Assembly (NCBI GenBank): GCA_038040485.1
Contig: JBBPIE010000002.1
Location: forward strand, 186,001 to 250,000
Source: Onstottus_B arcticum
GTDB lineage: Bacteria > Acidobacteriota > Blastocatellia > UBA7656
Direction of reading: 5' to 3'
DNA length: 64,000 bases
In this document: positions 46,128-56,051 of the stretch, one piece after another
How positions within the stretch are numbered: the stretch's first letter is position 1
Layout: every line of letters starts with the position of its first letter
The notes under the pieces: generated by a model
Told to the model about the DNA's origin: nothing
Databases searched by the model: none
The model's input: the letters and a program-made list of their open reading frames with translations, nothing else
Made by a program: the position numbers and the translations under genes

Positions 46128-47144
46128 ATGATCACGTGTCCGAAGTGCGACGCCACCAACAGGACCGGAGCAGCAGTCTGCAGAATGTGCGCCACTCCGC
46201 TTGCGGGGCCAGCCGGCCGGGCTGAGTCGCTTGTCGCACCCGGCGCGGCTGATGAAGCATCAGTACCAAAATCCAAACAGGAGGCGACAAACTCAGTGGA
46301 GCAAGAAGGAATCACCTGTCCTGAGTGCAAGACGTTTAACGAGGCCGGCTGGTCTTTCTGCCAGCAGTGCGGCAAGAGACTTCCGCAGCCGGAATCACCT
46401 CCGCCTGCAAATGACTGGAAACCGGCCGATGGATTCCGGACGGTTGCTTCGGACCATCTCAAGAAGGCGGGTCTCGCTTCATCCGAGATGAAGACCGCGG
46501 AGGAGGAAAGCCCGGCAGCCGCAGTAGTCGCCCCGCCGCCGCCGCCGCCCTCGCCGCCAGCCGCCGCAATCGAAGCCAAGCGCCCGGACGTTGCGCCGCC
46601 CAAGCCCGCGGCGCCGGAAGCTCCACTTCGGCCGCGAGTCGAGAAGCCGCCAGCCAGTCCGCCCTCGCCGCCACCCAAGGCCCGGACCCCGGAACCCCCG
46701 GCGAAACCCGCAGCCGAACCAGCCCCGCCGGCGATAAGCGGGGTCTTCTGCACTCAATGCGGCCAGACTAACAATCCCGGCGCGCAGTTCTGCGCGAGCT
46801 GCGGCGCCGAAATTACATCCGCTCCTCAACACACGATGGTGATGTCGTCGCCGTTCGCGCCGGTTCGGGGAAAGCTCTGCCTGGTGATGGAGGGCGGGCA
46901 GCAAGGCGACGTGTATGACCTTTCAGACGAAACGCTGATCGGCAGAGCCTCCGGCGAAATAACTTTCCCGCACGATGGGTTCATGTCCGGGCGCCACGCA
47001 CGAATAGTGCGGCGCGGCGCAAGCTTCGTCCTGACCGATGAGGGCAGCCGGAATGGGACATTCATCAAGATCAAAGGCGAGGTCGAACTTAACGCGGGCG
47101 ACATGATCCTTGTCGGTAAGCAACTCTTCCGATTTGAAGTCTAA
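46128..47144 (+). CDS. FHA-domain protein with zinc ribbons
   Basis: 338 residues. Three zinc-ribbon-like knuckles CPKCDATN...CRMC, CPECKTFN...CQQC and CTQCGQTN...CASC lie at about residues 4-22, 65-84 and 207-225. An Ala/Pro-rich linker (PPPPPPSPPAAA) separates the second and third. The C-terminal FHA domain (LIGRASGEITFPHDGFMSGRHARIVRRGASFVLTDEGSRNGTFI) carries the GR, SxxH and NG residues that bind phosphothreonine. It is followed by a PP2C phosphatase, implying a Ser/Thr phospho-signalling unit. No kinase is in this window. Confidence 0.85.
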   Translation: MITCPKCDATNRTGAAVCRMCATPLAGPAGRAESLVAPGAADEASVPKSKQEATNSVEQEGITCPECKTFNEAGWSFCQQCGKRLPQPESPPPANDWKPADGFRTVASDHLKKAGLASSEMKTAEEESPAAAVVAPPPPPPSPPAAAIEAKRPDVAPPKPAAPEAPLRPRVEKPPASPPSPPPKARTPEPPAKPAAEPAPPAISGVFCTQCGQTNNPGAQFCASCGAEITSAPQHTMVMSSPFAPVRGKLCLVMEGGQQGDVYDLSDETLIGRASGEITFPHDGFMSGRHARIVRRGASFVLTDEGSRNGTFIKIKGEVELNAGDMILVGKQLFRFEV

Positions 47145-47210
47145 CGAGCGGCAAGCCGTCATCCATCCGGATGACGAAAGCCGGGAGACGACCTCGCGCT
47201 CAGGGCATCG

Positions 47211-48413
47211 ATGGACCACATTCAAGTCTCAGTATTTGCTCGCACCGACGTCGGCATGCACAGAAGCGGCAACGAGGATTCGTTCCTCGTCGCCGATCTG
47301 ACGACGGGCAACGTAGGGTTGGGCCCTGACATAAGCGCGCATCAAGTCGGCGAACGCGGCAGCCTGATGATCGTATCCGACGGAATGGGTGGAGCAGCGG
47401 CCGGTGAGGTCGCAAGCGAGATGGCAGTGGCGACGATCTGCGACAGCTTGATGAGCGAGCCGCCGCAAGTGGAGATCGCGGACCGGCTGAGAGCAGCGAC
47501 CGAAACCGCCAACCAGCGGATATGGGACCACTCGCAGGAGAATCTGGAGCTTTCGGGAATGGGCGCGACGGTAACCGCGGCGCTGGTCCAGGGAACATCG
47601 GCATACATAGCACAGGTTGGCGACTCGCGAGCCTATCTGGTTCGGGACGGGCGGATCAAACAGCTCACCAAGGACCAATCACTGGCTCAGATGCTCTTTG
47701 ATTCCGGCGCAGTCAATCTGGAGCAGATGGCCGCAGTCCCTCAGAACGTCATCATGCAGGCGCTCGGAACCCAACCTGAAGTAAAAGTCGCGATGAGCGC
47801 GCTTCAGCTCTTTAGAAATGACTGCCTGATACTTTGCAGCGACGGCCTGTCCAACAAAGTTTCACCCGATGAGTTAAGCGAAACAGTTCAATCCGCTCCA
47901 GACTTGACCGAGGCGTGCAGGCTGCTGATCGAGAAAGCCAACGAGCGCGGCGGCGAAGACAACATTACTGTCGTCATCGCTCGATTCGACGGAGAAGCGC
48001 TCCACGCGGCCGGCGATGACAAGTCGATCACCGCCAGCTTCAGCCCAATCAGCCAGGAGTATTTCGACGCGCGAGCGCTGGACCAATACGTCGCGGGCCA
48101 GAGTAAAGAACACACTCAATCAACGACGCTTATCTCAGCCGCCGCCGCGTCCGTCGTCGAGAAAACGGAACCGACGGATTCGCAGGTCGAAGAACCGGCG
48201 ACTCGCTTCGATGAGTCCTTTCCGCAACTCGAGCTCGAGCCTCGCGAACGCGCCGCTCCGCCCTTTGTCCGCAGAGGTCTACTGCTCATCGTGGTTATCG
48301 GACTGCTGTCGATGTTCTTGCTGCTGGCCACTGCGTATTTCTTCTACGAAAACTATCTCAAAGAACATCCCAGAGAACTCCAAGAACAGAACACAACGAC
48401 TCCGCTGGGGTGA
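47211..48413 (+). CDS. PP2C-type Ser/Thr phosphatase with a C-terminal membrane anchor
   Basis: 400 residues. PP2C motifs: GMHRSGNEDSFLV (metal-binding N-terminal Asp), VSDGMGGAAAGEVAS (Asp-Gly), VGDSRAYLVRDG, TKDQSL, and CSDGLSNKV ending in ERGGEDNITVVIARFD. After a spacer of roughly 75 residues, a single helix (FVRRGLLLIVVIGLLSMFLLLATAYFFY) anchors the catalytic domain at the membrane, with the phosphatase probably cytosolic. Acts opposite a Ser/Thr kinase; its neighbour is the FHA protein 66 bases upstream. Confidence 0.9.
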   Translation: MDHIQVSVFARTDVGMHRSGNEDSFLVADLTTGNVGLGPDISAHQVGERGSLMIVSDGMGGAAAGEVASEMAVATICDSLMSEPPQVEIADRLRAATETANQRIWDHSQENLELSGMGATVTAALVQGTSAYIAQVGDSRAYLVRDGRIKQLTKDQSLAQMLFDSGAVNLEQMAAVPQNVIMQALGTQPEVKVAMSALQLFRNDCLILCSDGLSNKVSPDELSETVQSAPDLTEACRLLIEKANERGGEDNITVVIARFDGEALHAAGDDKSITASFSPISQEYFDARALDQYVAGQSKEHTQSTTLISAAAASVVEKTEPTDSQVEEPATRFDESFPQLELEPRERAAPPFVRRGLLLIVVIGLLSMFLLLATAYFFYENYLKEHPRELQEQNTTTPLG

Positions 48414-48434
48414 CCGCCGTCAGGCATCGCCAGG

Positions 48435-51134
48435 ATGACAAACAACCCAAACGCTGCTGCCCCCGCTCCCACAAAAGAGCACCAACGACTGAGCGAACAA
48501 GCTCCCGGAGTTCCGCCGTGGAGGCGATGGGGCCCTTACGTCAGCGAGCGCGCGTGGGGCACGGTACGCGAAGATTACAGCGCGAGCGGCAACGCGTGGA
48601 ACTATTTCCCTCACGATCAAGCCCGCAGCCGGGCTTACCGTTGGGGCGAAGACGGGCTCGCGGGAATCTGCGATCGCTATCAGTTGCTCGTGTTTGCGCT
48701 GGCGCTTTGGAACAAGCGCGACCCTATTCTCAAAGAACGCGCGTTCGGCCTGGTCCCCTCAGAAGCCAACCACGGCGAAGACGTCAAAGAGTACTACTTC
48801 TACCTCGACAACACTCCGACTCACAGCTACATGAAGTACCTCTACAAGTACCCGCAGTCGGAATACCCCTACAAGAAACTGATAGACGAGAACCGGCGGC
48901 GCGCCGGAGGCGGGTTCGAGTATGAATTGATGGACACCGGGGTCTTCGATGAGGATCGATACTTCGATGTATTTGTCGAGTACGCGAAAGCTTCGCCCGA
49001 CGACATCTGTATCAGGATCGAGGCCTTCAATCGAGGGCCTGTCGATGCACCGCTGCACATCATCCCGCAGCTTTGGTTTCGAAACACCTGGGCGTGGACC
49101 GACCCCCGCGGCCCGGAGCCTTCGATCCGGCAAGGACCGGCCGGCGACGGTTTCACCAGTCTGCTTGCTGACCATTCGCGCGCCGACGTGTTGAGAGCGA
49201 TTCCGTTAAAGTACGTGCTGGAGCAGCGACATCTCTATGCCGAGGCGAACGGCGAATCACTGTTCACAAACAACGAAACGAATCCCTCGCGCGCGACGGT
49301 GATGGGCACGCCAAACCCGAAGCCTTACTATAAGGACGCGTTTCACAGGCACATTATCAACGGTGAAGACGCGATTAACCCGGCCGGTGTAGGAAGCAAA
49401 GCCTGTCTTCACTACGAGGCCGTTGTTCCGGCCGGCGGGTCTGTAGTCCTTAAGCTGAGGCTGACACCCGACAAACTCGACGCTCCGCTTAGCGACGTGG
49501 ATCAGATCATCGAGCTGCGCCGCCGCGAAGCCGACGAGTTCTACAACTTTATTCATCCGCCGAAGGCTTCCGAAGATGAGCGTCGAATTCAACGCCAGGC
49601 GTTCGCTGGATTGCTCTGGACCAAGCAGAGCTACCTCTACGACGTGAACGTGTGGTTGGACGGAGATGATCCCAACAATCCGCCGCCCGAGGGCCATCGC
49701 ACCAACCGGAACGTGCACTGGCGCCACTTAAACTCACTCCGAATCCTCTCGATGCCCGACAAGTGGGAGTACCCGTGGTTTGCCGCGTGGGACCTTGCGT
49801 TTCATTGCATTGCACTGACGCTGGTCGATCCCGAGTTTGCAAAGGATCAGTTGTGGCTGATGCTGTTCGAGCAGTTCCAGCATCCGAACGGACAACTGCC
49901 TGCTTATGAGTGGGAGTTTTCGGATCTGAATCCGCCGGTTCACGCGTGGGCTTGCTGGCGCGTGTACAACATGGACCGCATTCGAAGCGGGCGAGCAGAT
50001 CGCGAATGGCTCGAGAAGTGTTTTCACAAAATGCTCATCAACTTCGCGTGGTGGGTCAACAAAGTGGACGCGGAAGGCAACAACATCTTTGAAGGCGGAT
50101 TCCTCGGGCTGGACAACATCACCGTAATCGATCGCAGCGAGAAGATGGGAGACGGCTACAAGCTCGAGCAGAGCGACGCGACCGGCTGGATGGGAATGCT
50201 GTGTTTGAACCTGATGCGGATCGCGCTCGAACTTGCGAAGGAGAACAAGGTCTACGAGGGCCTGGCGACAAAGTTCTTCGAGCATTACAGCTACGTCGCT
50301 TCGGCAATGAAGCACATGGGCGGGCAGGACTACTCGTTGTGGGACGAGAAGGACGGATTCTTTTACGACGTGCTGGTTCATCCCGACGGCAGCTATCACA
50401 AGTTCCGAGTGCGTTCGCTGGTTGGTATCATCCCACTCTACGCGATCGAGCGGCTCGAAGTGGATTGGATCAAGCCCTTCGATTCATTCCGCGCGAACTT
50501 CGAGTGGTTTATTCGAAACAGAAAAGACATCGTTCAGGATTGCTGCCACCTGATCTCGAGAGAAGGAAAGGACGTCTACGTGCTGGCTATCGTGGACCCG
50601 GAACAGACTAAGAGGCTGCTCGAAAGGGTGATCGATCCCGACGAGTTCCTGTCAGACTTTGGCATCAGGAGCCTGTCGAAATACCACGAACAGCATCCGT
50701 TCGTCTTCGCCGACAAGGAGGTCCGCTACGAGCCGGCGGAAACCGACAGCAAGATCAAAGGCGGCAACTCAAACTGGCGAGGCCCGGTGTGGTTCCCGAC
50801 TTCGTTCCTGCTAATCGAGTCACTCCGAAAGCTTGGCACCGCTTATGGCGAGGACTTCAGCGTGCCTTTGCCGGATGGATCAGGGCGTCAGGTCACACTA
50901 AGGGACATGGCCGGCGAAATCGCGAACCGAATGATCGGGATATTCACTCGAAACGAAAGCGGCAGGCGGCCAGTCTACGGCGGTTCGAAGAAATTCCAGG
51001 ACGATCCGCACTGGCGGGACTACATCTTGTTTTACGAGTATTTTCATGGCGACAACGGCGCCGGCATCGGAGCGTCGCACCAGACCGGCTGGACTGCGCT
51101 GGTGGCTTCGCTCATCGACGAATGGCGAAAGTGA
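48435..51134 (+). CDS. GH63-like glucosidase (large alpha-glycosidase family)
   Basis: 899 residues without a signal peptide. Features include an N-terminal beta-sandwich ([33 protein letters not shown]) and an (alpha/alpha)6 toroid with [31 protein letters not shown], where Trp-Asp acts near the active site. [41 protein letters not shown] (conserved end of GH63) and [10 protein letters not shown] follow. These bacterial enzymes are cytosolic hydrolases of glucosides or mannosylglycerate-type compatible solutes; specificity is unknown. It starts 21 bases after the phosphatase gene, so it could be in the same operon. Confidence 0.85.
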   Translation: MTNNPNAAAPAPTKEHQRLSEQAPGVPPWRRWGPYVSERAWGTVREDYSASGNAWNYFPHDQARSRAYRWGEDGLAGICDRYQLLVFALALWNKRDPILKERAFGLVPSEANHGEDVKEYYFYLDNTPTHSYMKYLYKYPQSEYPYKKLIDENRRRAGGGFEYELMDTGVFDEDRYFDVFVEYAKASPDDICIRIEAFNRGPVDAPLHIIPQLWFRNTWAWTDPRGPEPSIRQGPAGDGFTSLLADHSRADVLRAIPLKYVLEQRHLYAEANGESLFTNNETNPSRATVMGTPNPKPYYKDAFHRHIINGEDAINPAGVGSKACLHYEAVVPAGGSVVLKLRLTPDKLDAPLSDVDQIIELRRREADEFYNFIHPPKASEDERRIQRQAFAGLLWTKQSYLYDVNVWLDGDDPNNPPPEGHRTNRNVHWRHLNSLRILSMPDKWEYPWFAAWDLAFHCIALTLVDPEFAKDQLWLMLFEQFQHPNGQLPAYEWEFSDLNPPVHAWACWRVYNMDRIRSGRADREWLEKCFHKMLINFAWWVNKVDAEGNNIFEGGFLGLDNITVIDRSEKMGDGYKLEQSDATGWMGMLCLNLMRIALELAKENKVYEGLATKFFEHYSYVASAMKHMGGQDYSLWDEKDGFFYDVLVHPDGSYHKFRVRSLVGIIPLYAIERLEVDWIKPFDSFRANFEWFIRNRKDIVQDCCHLISREGKDVYVLAIVDPEQTKRLLERVIDPDEFLSDFGIRSLSKYHEQHPFVFADKEVRYEPAETDSKIKGGNSNWRGPVWFPTSFLLIESLRKLGTAYGEDFSVPLPDGSGRQVTLRDMAGEIANRMIGIFTRNESGRRPVYGGSKKFQDDPHWRDYILFYEYFHGDNGAGIGASHQTGWTALVASLIDEWRK

Positions 51135-51204
51135 ACGTCTCCGCTGGCAGGAGCGATATTTTCACCACCTTGCGAGACGGCAAGCAACAACACGGAGGCA
51201 TACG

Positions 51205-53214
51205 ATGAAGACAATGCGATTCAACAAAACACAGGCTCTCCTGTCACTCGTGCTCTTGGCGGCAACGCTGTTCTCCGCACGCGCTGCGGCAGATTCACCC
51301 GCCGCGTGGACGCCTGATCTCATGATGAAGGTCAATACCATTCCGGCCGTGCGCCCTTCGCCCGACGGTAAGAAGGTTGCCTTTACAGTCACCGAGCCCG
51401 TGATGACCGACGATCGCAGCGAGTACGTAACTCAAATCCATCTCGCTAACGCCGACGGCAGCGGTTCGACGCAGCTCACCTTCGCCGACAAGTCGTCAAC
51501 TGATCCGCAATGGTCGCCCGACGGCGGCTATCTTGCCTTTACTTCGAGTCGCTCGGGCAAAAACAACATCTATCTGCTCCGTATCGGAGGCGGCGAAGCC
51601 GAGCAACTGACCACTGGCAAAAGTGCGGTTTCCAGTTTTGCGTGGTCGCCCGATGGGCGCTCAATTGCCTTTGCCATACGCGACCCGCAGCCGGAGGTTG
51701 AAGAAAAAGCTGCTAAGGCTAAAGACGACTGGCGCTGGATCGATGAGAACTTGAAGCTGAATCAGCTTTACGTGATCCCGATCCAGAAAAGCGCGGATGG
51801 CAAGCGCGAGCCTCGCAGGATCACCGCCTCCAACTTCAATGTCGAAGAGTACGACTGGTCTCCTGACGGAAACAGCATCGTATTCAGCCACACAAGAACG
51901 CCGAGTGCGAACGACTGGACGACATCGGATCTATCGGTCGCCGACGTTGCTAGCGGGACCACCAGAAAACTCGCCTCAACCGGCGCTGCGGAATCCGACC
52001 CGATGTACTCGCGCGACGGCAAATGGATTGCGTTTGTGTTGACCGACGACCCGCCGCGATGGGCGTCCGCTGCTTCGATCTACGTGGTCCAGTCAGGAGG
52101 CGGCAACCCGAAACGCGTATGTGAAACACCCGACGGTCAGCCGAATCCGATCGGCTGGTCGGCGGACGGCAAGCGAATCCTCTTCAACGAGGCTCGCGGC
52201 ACTGGGACTCAAATCTATGCCGCGAGCGTCGATACCGGTTCGGTCATCGAGTTGAGCAAGGGCGCCGCAGTCTACTCAAGCATCAGTTTGAATCGCTCGG
52301 GGACGAAGATCGGCTTCGCGATGCAATCAGCAGATCGCCCGGCCGAAGCCTGCGTTGCCAGCGTCGATTCGTTTTCTCCGGTGAAGGTCAGTAGCGTGAA
52401 CGCAGGCCTCCCAAACCTTCCGTTAGGCCGGACTGAAGTCGTAAGGTGGAAGAGCACTGACGGCTTGGATGTCGAGGGCTTGCTGACTTATCCCGCGAAC
52501 TACGAGTCAGGCAAACGAGCGCCGTTGCTGCTCGTAGTCCACGGCGGTCCCACCGGCGTCTTCGCGCAAAGCTTTATCGGCAATCGCGGCGCGTACCCGA
52601 TCGCTGCGTTCGCGGCGCGCGGGTACGCGGTGCTTCGAGTGAACCCGCGCGGCTCATCCGGCTACGGTGCGAAGTTTCGCTTCGCAAACCTCAAAGACTG
52701 GGGCGGCGGCGACTACCGCGACCTGATGGCCGGGGTGGATCGCGTGATCGAGATGGGTGTAGCTGACAGCGAACGGCTCGGCGTGATGGGTTGGAGCTAC
52801 GGCGGGTTTATGACGAGCTGGATCATCACCCACACAAAGCGATTCAAGGTTGCCTCGGTCGGCGCCGGCGTAACGAACTTGATGAGCTTCAACGGGACTG
52901 CTGACATTCCGAGTTTCGTGCCCGACTACTTCGGCGCCGAGTTCTGGGATGATCCGGACGCTTACCGCGCGCATTCGGCGATGTTCAGCGTGAAGGGCGT
53001 TTCCACACCGACGTTGATTCAGCACGGCGAAGCGGACGATCGAGTGCCGATCTCGCAAGGCTACGAATTGTACAACGCGTTGAAGCGGCAGAATGTGCCG
53101 GTGCGAATGATCGTGCTGCCGCGCCAGCCTCACGGGCCTAACGAACCGAGGATGATCTTGAAAGTTATGCAGACGAACCTCGAATGGTTCGACAAGTATC
53201 TTGGGGGGTCGTAG
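51205..53214 (+). CDS. Secreted S9-family prolyl oligopeptidase (acylaminoacyl-peptidase type)
   Basis: 669 residues from ATG 51205 (CGGAGG upstream); the longer frame overlaps the glucosidase. Signal peptide TQALLSLVLLAATLFSARAAA. A seven-bladed propeller with repeated SPDG and WSPDG strands covers residues 40-390, and the alpha/beta-hydrolase domain has the catalytic Ser in MGWSYGGFMTSW. Asp is in HGEADDRVP and His in RQPHGPNEP. Degrades peptides in the periplasm. Normal length. Confidence 0.95.
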   Translation: MKTMRFNKTQALLSLVLLAATLFSARAAADSPAAWTPDLMMKVNTIPAVRPSPDGKKVAFTVTEPVMTDDRSEYVTQIHLANADGSGSTQLTFADKSSTDPQWSPDGGYLAFTSSRSGKNNIYLLRIGGGEAEQLTTGKSAVSSFAWSPDGRSIAFAIRDPQPEVEEKAAKAKDDWRWIDENLKLNQLYVIPIQKSADGKREPRRITASNFNVEEYDWSPDGNSIVFSHTRTPSANDWTTSDLSVADVASGTTRKLASTGAAESDPMYSRDGKWIAFVLTDDPPRWASAASIYVVQSGGGNPKRVCETPDGQPNPIGWSADGKRILFNEARGTGTQIYAASVDTGSVIELSKGAAVYSSISLNRSGTKIGFAMQSADRPAEACVASVDSFSPVKVSSVNAGLPNLPLGRTEVVRWKSTDGLDVEGLLTYPANYESGKRAPLLLVVHGGPTGVFAQSFIGNRGAYPIAAFAARGYAVLRVNPRGSSGYGAKFRFANLKDWGGGDYRDLMAGVDRVIEMGVADSERLGVMGWSYGGFMTSWIITHTKRFKVASVGAGVTNLMSFNGTADIPSFVPDYFGAEFWDDPDAYRAHSAMFSVKGVSTPTLIQHGEADDRVPISQGYELYNALKRQNVPVRMIVLPRQPHGPNEPRMILKVMQTNLEWFDKYLGGS

Positions 53215-53226
53215 GTGCTGATAATT

Positions 53227-53475
53227 CCACCAACGCAGTTGGTGGTGCGTTCATACTCCGCCTACAAACAGGATGCGCAGCATGCTTTTGAATCCCACCA
53301 ACGCGGTTGGTGGATCGTTCATACTCAAGCTAGCTCTCCAATCGGATTCACGTTCCGGCTGATGAGAACCAGGCCGGATATGAATGATCCACCAACTGCG
53401 TTGGTGGGATTCGGGGGCCCCAGCCCGGTGTTCTGTGTAGGCTGAATATGAACGATCCACCAACTGCGTTGGTGG
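53227..53475. repeat. Two forward and two reverse copies of a palindrome
   Basis: CCACCAACGCAGTTGGTGG at 53227-53245 and the variant with GCG at 53295-53313 point right; copies at 53389-53407 and 53457-53475 (CCACCAACTGCGTTGGTGG) point left. Each palindrome is followed (or preceded, on the other strand) by a tail close to ATCGTTCATACTC. The 327-base gap between the S9 peptidase and the HigA-type gene holds nothing else. Confidence 0.8.
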
Positions 53476-53541
53476 GATTGCGCCTGAGATGGCACCGCCG
53501 ACGAGGTGAACTTCGAGCACTATCATTGAAAGAGATTTGTT

Positions 53542-53874
53542 ATGCAGGAAAGAAAGATCCAGCGTAAAGTGCGGCCGCAACATCCCGGGGCGATTCTGAG
53601 AGGAATGCTGGAAGAGTTGGCAACTGACGGCGGCGGCGACCTCCGATCCCTCACTCAAACGGAATTGGCAAAGCGCCTCGGCGTATCGCGACACGCCGTC
53701 AACGAGCTGATTCACGAACGCCGTAACATGACTGCGGACATGGCGATTCGATTGTCCCGCGTGTTTAGCACCACTCCGGACATTTGGCTGAACTTGCAAA
53801 AAGCTGTTGATCTGTGGGACGCCTCCCGGGCCAACAAGAACAAGTACGCCAGGCTCAAGCCGATCGCCGCATAG
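53542..53874 (+). CDS. higA: HigA-type antitoxin / XRE regulator without a toxin neighbour
   Basis: 110 residues. The family pattern is RPQHPGAILRGMLEEL, then the helix-turn-helix LTQTELAKRLGVSRHAVNELIHERRNMTADMAIRLSRVF and TTPDIWLNLQKAVDLWDA. HigA normally follows higB (RelE-fold toxin); here a palindrome array is upstream and a GntR gene downstream. Either an orphan regulator or a remnant. The stop is 40 bases before the GntR start. Confidence 0.85.
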   Translation: MQERKIQRKVRPQHPGAILRGMLEELATDGGGDLRSLTQTELAKRLGVSRHAVNELIHERRNMTADMAIRLSRVFSTTPDIWLNLQKAVDLWDASRANKNKYARLKPIAA

Positions 53875-53914
53875 GATTTGCCATCCTACCGTTGCTTTCT
53901 TCCTGCAATCGCCG

Positions 53915-54847
53915 ATGCGAATTTGGCTTTCAAAGAACAGCGACGTTCCACTTCGTGAGCAGCTCGCGACACAAATCCTTCTCGGCATCGTCAGCGAAGA
54001 CTTGAAGCCCGGTCAGAAGCTTCCAAGCACACGCGAGCTTGCGCTTCGTTACGACATTCACTCAAACACCGTTAGCGCGGCTTATCGCGAGCTTGCGCAT
54101 CGAGGGTGGGTCGAGTTCCGCAAAGGCAGCGGCGTCTACGTGCGCGATCGCGTCGCGGACGCGCCCGCCGATGCCACCCTCGAGCTGGACCAGTTGATCT
54201 CAACCTTGTTCAAGATCGCGCGCGAGCGCGGCTACTCGGTTCGCGAGATTCAATCGCACGTAAAACGCTGGCTCGAGGCTCAGCCGCCCGATCACTTCCT
54301 TGTGATTGAGCCGGACGTCGAAATGCGCAACGTCCTGATCGCCGAGATCGAAGAAGCGACCGGCTTCCGAGCGCTCGGGTCGAGCATCCCCGACTGTGCA
54401 CGGCCCGAAACTCTGGCCGGAGCTGCTCCGGTCGCGATGTACGGCGTTGCTGAGCAGGTGCGGGCTGCGCTTCCCTCGGAAGCGTCCTGCCTGTTTCTCA
54501 AGCTGCGTTCGGTTCCGGCTTCGATGGCGGGGCAGCAGCGCCCCTCGCCCGACTCGCTGGTGACCGTGGTCTCGCGGTGGCCCGAGTTCCTGAAGTGGGC
54601 TAACACGATGCTGGTCGCGGTAGCGATCGATCCGGACGCGCTGAGCCTTCGCGATGCGCGGGAACGCGGGTGGCAAAAAGGCCTGGCGCAAAGCGCCATG
54701 GTAATAACCGATGCACTCACAGCAAAACATTTGCCGCCGGGTTGCAGTGCGCGCGTGTTTCGCATCATTGCCGACTCGTCCGTCGAAGAGCTGATCAAGC
54801 TCAAGATTTCTTATCAGGACCCACCTTCCGAGATTGTGACAATCTAA
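53915..54847 (+). CDS. GntR-family transcriptional regulator
   Basis: 310 residues from ATG 53915. N-terminal winged helix: PLREQLATQILLGIVSEDLKPGQKLPSTRELALRYDIHSNTVSAAYRELAHRGWVEFRKGSGVYV (residues 10-75), the YtrA/MocR-type arrangement. The remaining 230 residues are an effector-like alpha/beta domain (VIEPDVEMRNVLIAEIEEATGF ... VAMYGVAEQVRAALPS ... VRFIAD-like RVFRIIADSSVEELIKL), possibly a ligand-binding fold. A dyad that overlaps its stop codon and recurs at 55890 is a candidate binding site (see the operator entries). Confidence 0.85.
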   Translation: MRIWLSKNSDVPLREQLATQILLGIVSEDLKPGQKLPSTRELALRYDIHSNTVSAAYRELAHRGWVEFRKGSGVYVRDRVADAPADATLELDQLISTLFKIARERGYSVREIQSHVKRWLEAQPPDHFLVIEPDVEMRNVLIAEIEEATGFRALGSSIPDCARPETLAGAAPVAMYGVAEQVRAALPSEASCLFLKLRSVPASMAGQQRPSPDSLVTVVSRWPEFLKWANTMLVAVAIDPDALSLRDARERGWQKGLAQSAMVITDALTAKHLPPGCSARVFRIIADSSVEELIKLKISYQDPPSEIVTI

Positions 54848-54859
54848 GAAGTGTCACAA
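54834..54859 (+). promoter_or_regulatory. Dyad operator, copy 1
   Basis: TTGTGACA (54834-54841), a ten-base spacer, TGTCACAA (54852-54859). The GntR stop codon lies inside it. It sits 58 bases before the gene at 54918. The left half is itself part of a smaller palindrome, GATTGTGACAATC. Confidence 0.6.
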
Positions 54860-54917
54860 CCCCGCACGTTCCACCTCCTGAGCTTCAATACAATGCTGCC
54901 CATCAGGAGGACTCGAA

Positions 54918-55643
54918 ATGTTACACGCAAAGTTTCAACGCATCACAATGCTCGCCGTGCTGATATCGACCGCTTGGCCTGTTGTAGCCGCGCAGAAGGA
55001 CGCCGCGCCGACCGGATACGAAGTCACGGTCGTGGCTGAGACTCGCGGGCGCCTAACCTTGCAATCAGAACTGAACTCGAAGTTGAACGAAGCCGGAGAC
55101 ACGATCACCGCATCGCTCGTCGAGCCGATCTACGCCGAAGGCCGGATGGTTTTCCCGAAAGGAACCGAGTTTCGAGGCCAGATCACAAGCGTCGACCACG
55201 CGAAACGGCTCCAGCGAACCGGCAACATGTCGATCGTGTTTGACCGCGTGGTCATGCCCTGGGGTGAGGAACCGGTCTCCGTTCAAGTCACCTCCATAGA
55301 CGATTGGAATGAGAACGAAAAGGTTCGCGGCGACAGCAACGGCAAGTTGAAAGCGAGGCGCCAGGGTGACAGAACGCTGCACAACGCAGGACGCGGCGGC
55401 ACAGTCGGCGCGGGATTCTCGCTGATCAGTCTGTTGTTTGGTGGCGCAGCCGGCGCCGGGGGACGCACTCTTTCAGGTCTGGGCGGCGCGGGAATCGCAG
55501 TGGGCGCAATCTCGGGGCTGTTGCTTACCAAGGGAGGCGAAGTCCGCTCGTCACCGGGCGTAGTCCTGCGAATCAAGTTCACCAAGGCGTTTTCCACGAC
55601 GCTTCGGCAAGTCCCGCCTTCGCAAGCGCGTCCCAACCAGTAG
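54918..55643 (+). CDS. Secreted protein with a TrbI-like core, function unknown
   Basis: 241 residues; AGGAGG precedes ATG 54918. Signal peptide MLAVLISTAWPVVAAQ. Then ETRGRLTLQSELNSKLNEAGDTITASLVEPIYAEGRMVFPKGTEFRGQITSV resembles the outer-membrane core of TrbI/VirB10 proteins, but the protein is short and lacks the pore region; a glycine-rich hydrophobic stretch (GGTVGAGFSLISLLFGGAAGAGG) follows. No conjugation genes are nearby, so a simpler envelope role is likely. The operator copy 1 lies just upstream. Confidence 0.6.
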   Translation: MLHAKFQRITMLAVLISTAWPVVAAQKDAAPTGYEVTVVAETRGRLTLQSELNSKLNEAGDTITASLVEPIYAEGRMVFPKGTEFRGQITSVDHAKRLQRTGNMSIVFDRVVMPWGEEPVSVQVTSIDDWNENEKVRGDSNGKLKARRQGDRTLHNAGRGGTVGAGFSLISLLFGGAAGAGGRTLSGLGGAGIAVGAISGLLLTKGGEVRSSPGVVLRIKFTKAFSTTLRQVPPSQARPNQ

Positions 55644-55727
55644 ACGGTTATAGGCGCCGCCGCATCGATGGTGTTGAACAAGAACTAGTGACTGGTCACA
55701 TTTCGCTACCGATCAAATCGACAAGAA

Positions 55728-55837
55728 ATCCGTGCGAATCCGTCGAATCCGTTTCATCAGTGGTCTATGCGTTCGGAGTCGCTTCGCTAGTGCCGCATAG
55801 ACCACGGATGACGCTGATTCGACGGATTTGCACGGAT
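55728..55837. repeat. Inverted repeat, same family as 10471-10553
   Basis: Left arm 55728-55771 (ATCCGTGCGAATCCGTCGAA...) and right arm 55794-55837 pair with several mismatches; both end in CTATGCG / CGCATAG. They include the phrase CATAGACCACGGATGACG, matching the motif at 10471-10553. Lies in the 408-base gap between the TrbI-like and zinc-ribbon genes. Confidence 0.75.
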
Positions 55838-55889
55838 AACCATTTCAACAGGTGGTGTCTTTTGCGCGCCACTCCAGACCCAACCTCAA

Positions 55890-55913
55890 TGTGACACTCA
55901 AGAAACTGTCACA
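55890..55913 (+). promoter_or_regulatory. Dyad operator, copy 2
   Basis: TGTGACA (55890-55896), a ten-base spacer, TGTCACA (55907-55913). Same half-sites and same spacing as copy 1, and the spacers (ATCTAAGAAG and CTCAAGAAAC) are themselves similar. It precedes the zinc-ribbon gene by 138 bases. Confidence 0.6.
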
Positions 55914-56051
55914 CTCTCGGTCATTCGCTCCACGCACACGTCGTATCCTCACAATCGAACGAACGAACAGGCTGGTGGCGAGTAAGCTCGCACATAACAG
56001 AGGCTGGTCGCGTCTGTTCGTTCGCAAAGTTTATTTGAGAGCGAGGTAGCC

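Noticed and set aside
55907..55945. ECF41-type promoter (TGTCACA..CGTC)
   Set aside because: The CGTC lies about 25 bases after TGTCACA rather than about 16, and the same TGTCACA forms a dyad with its mirror.
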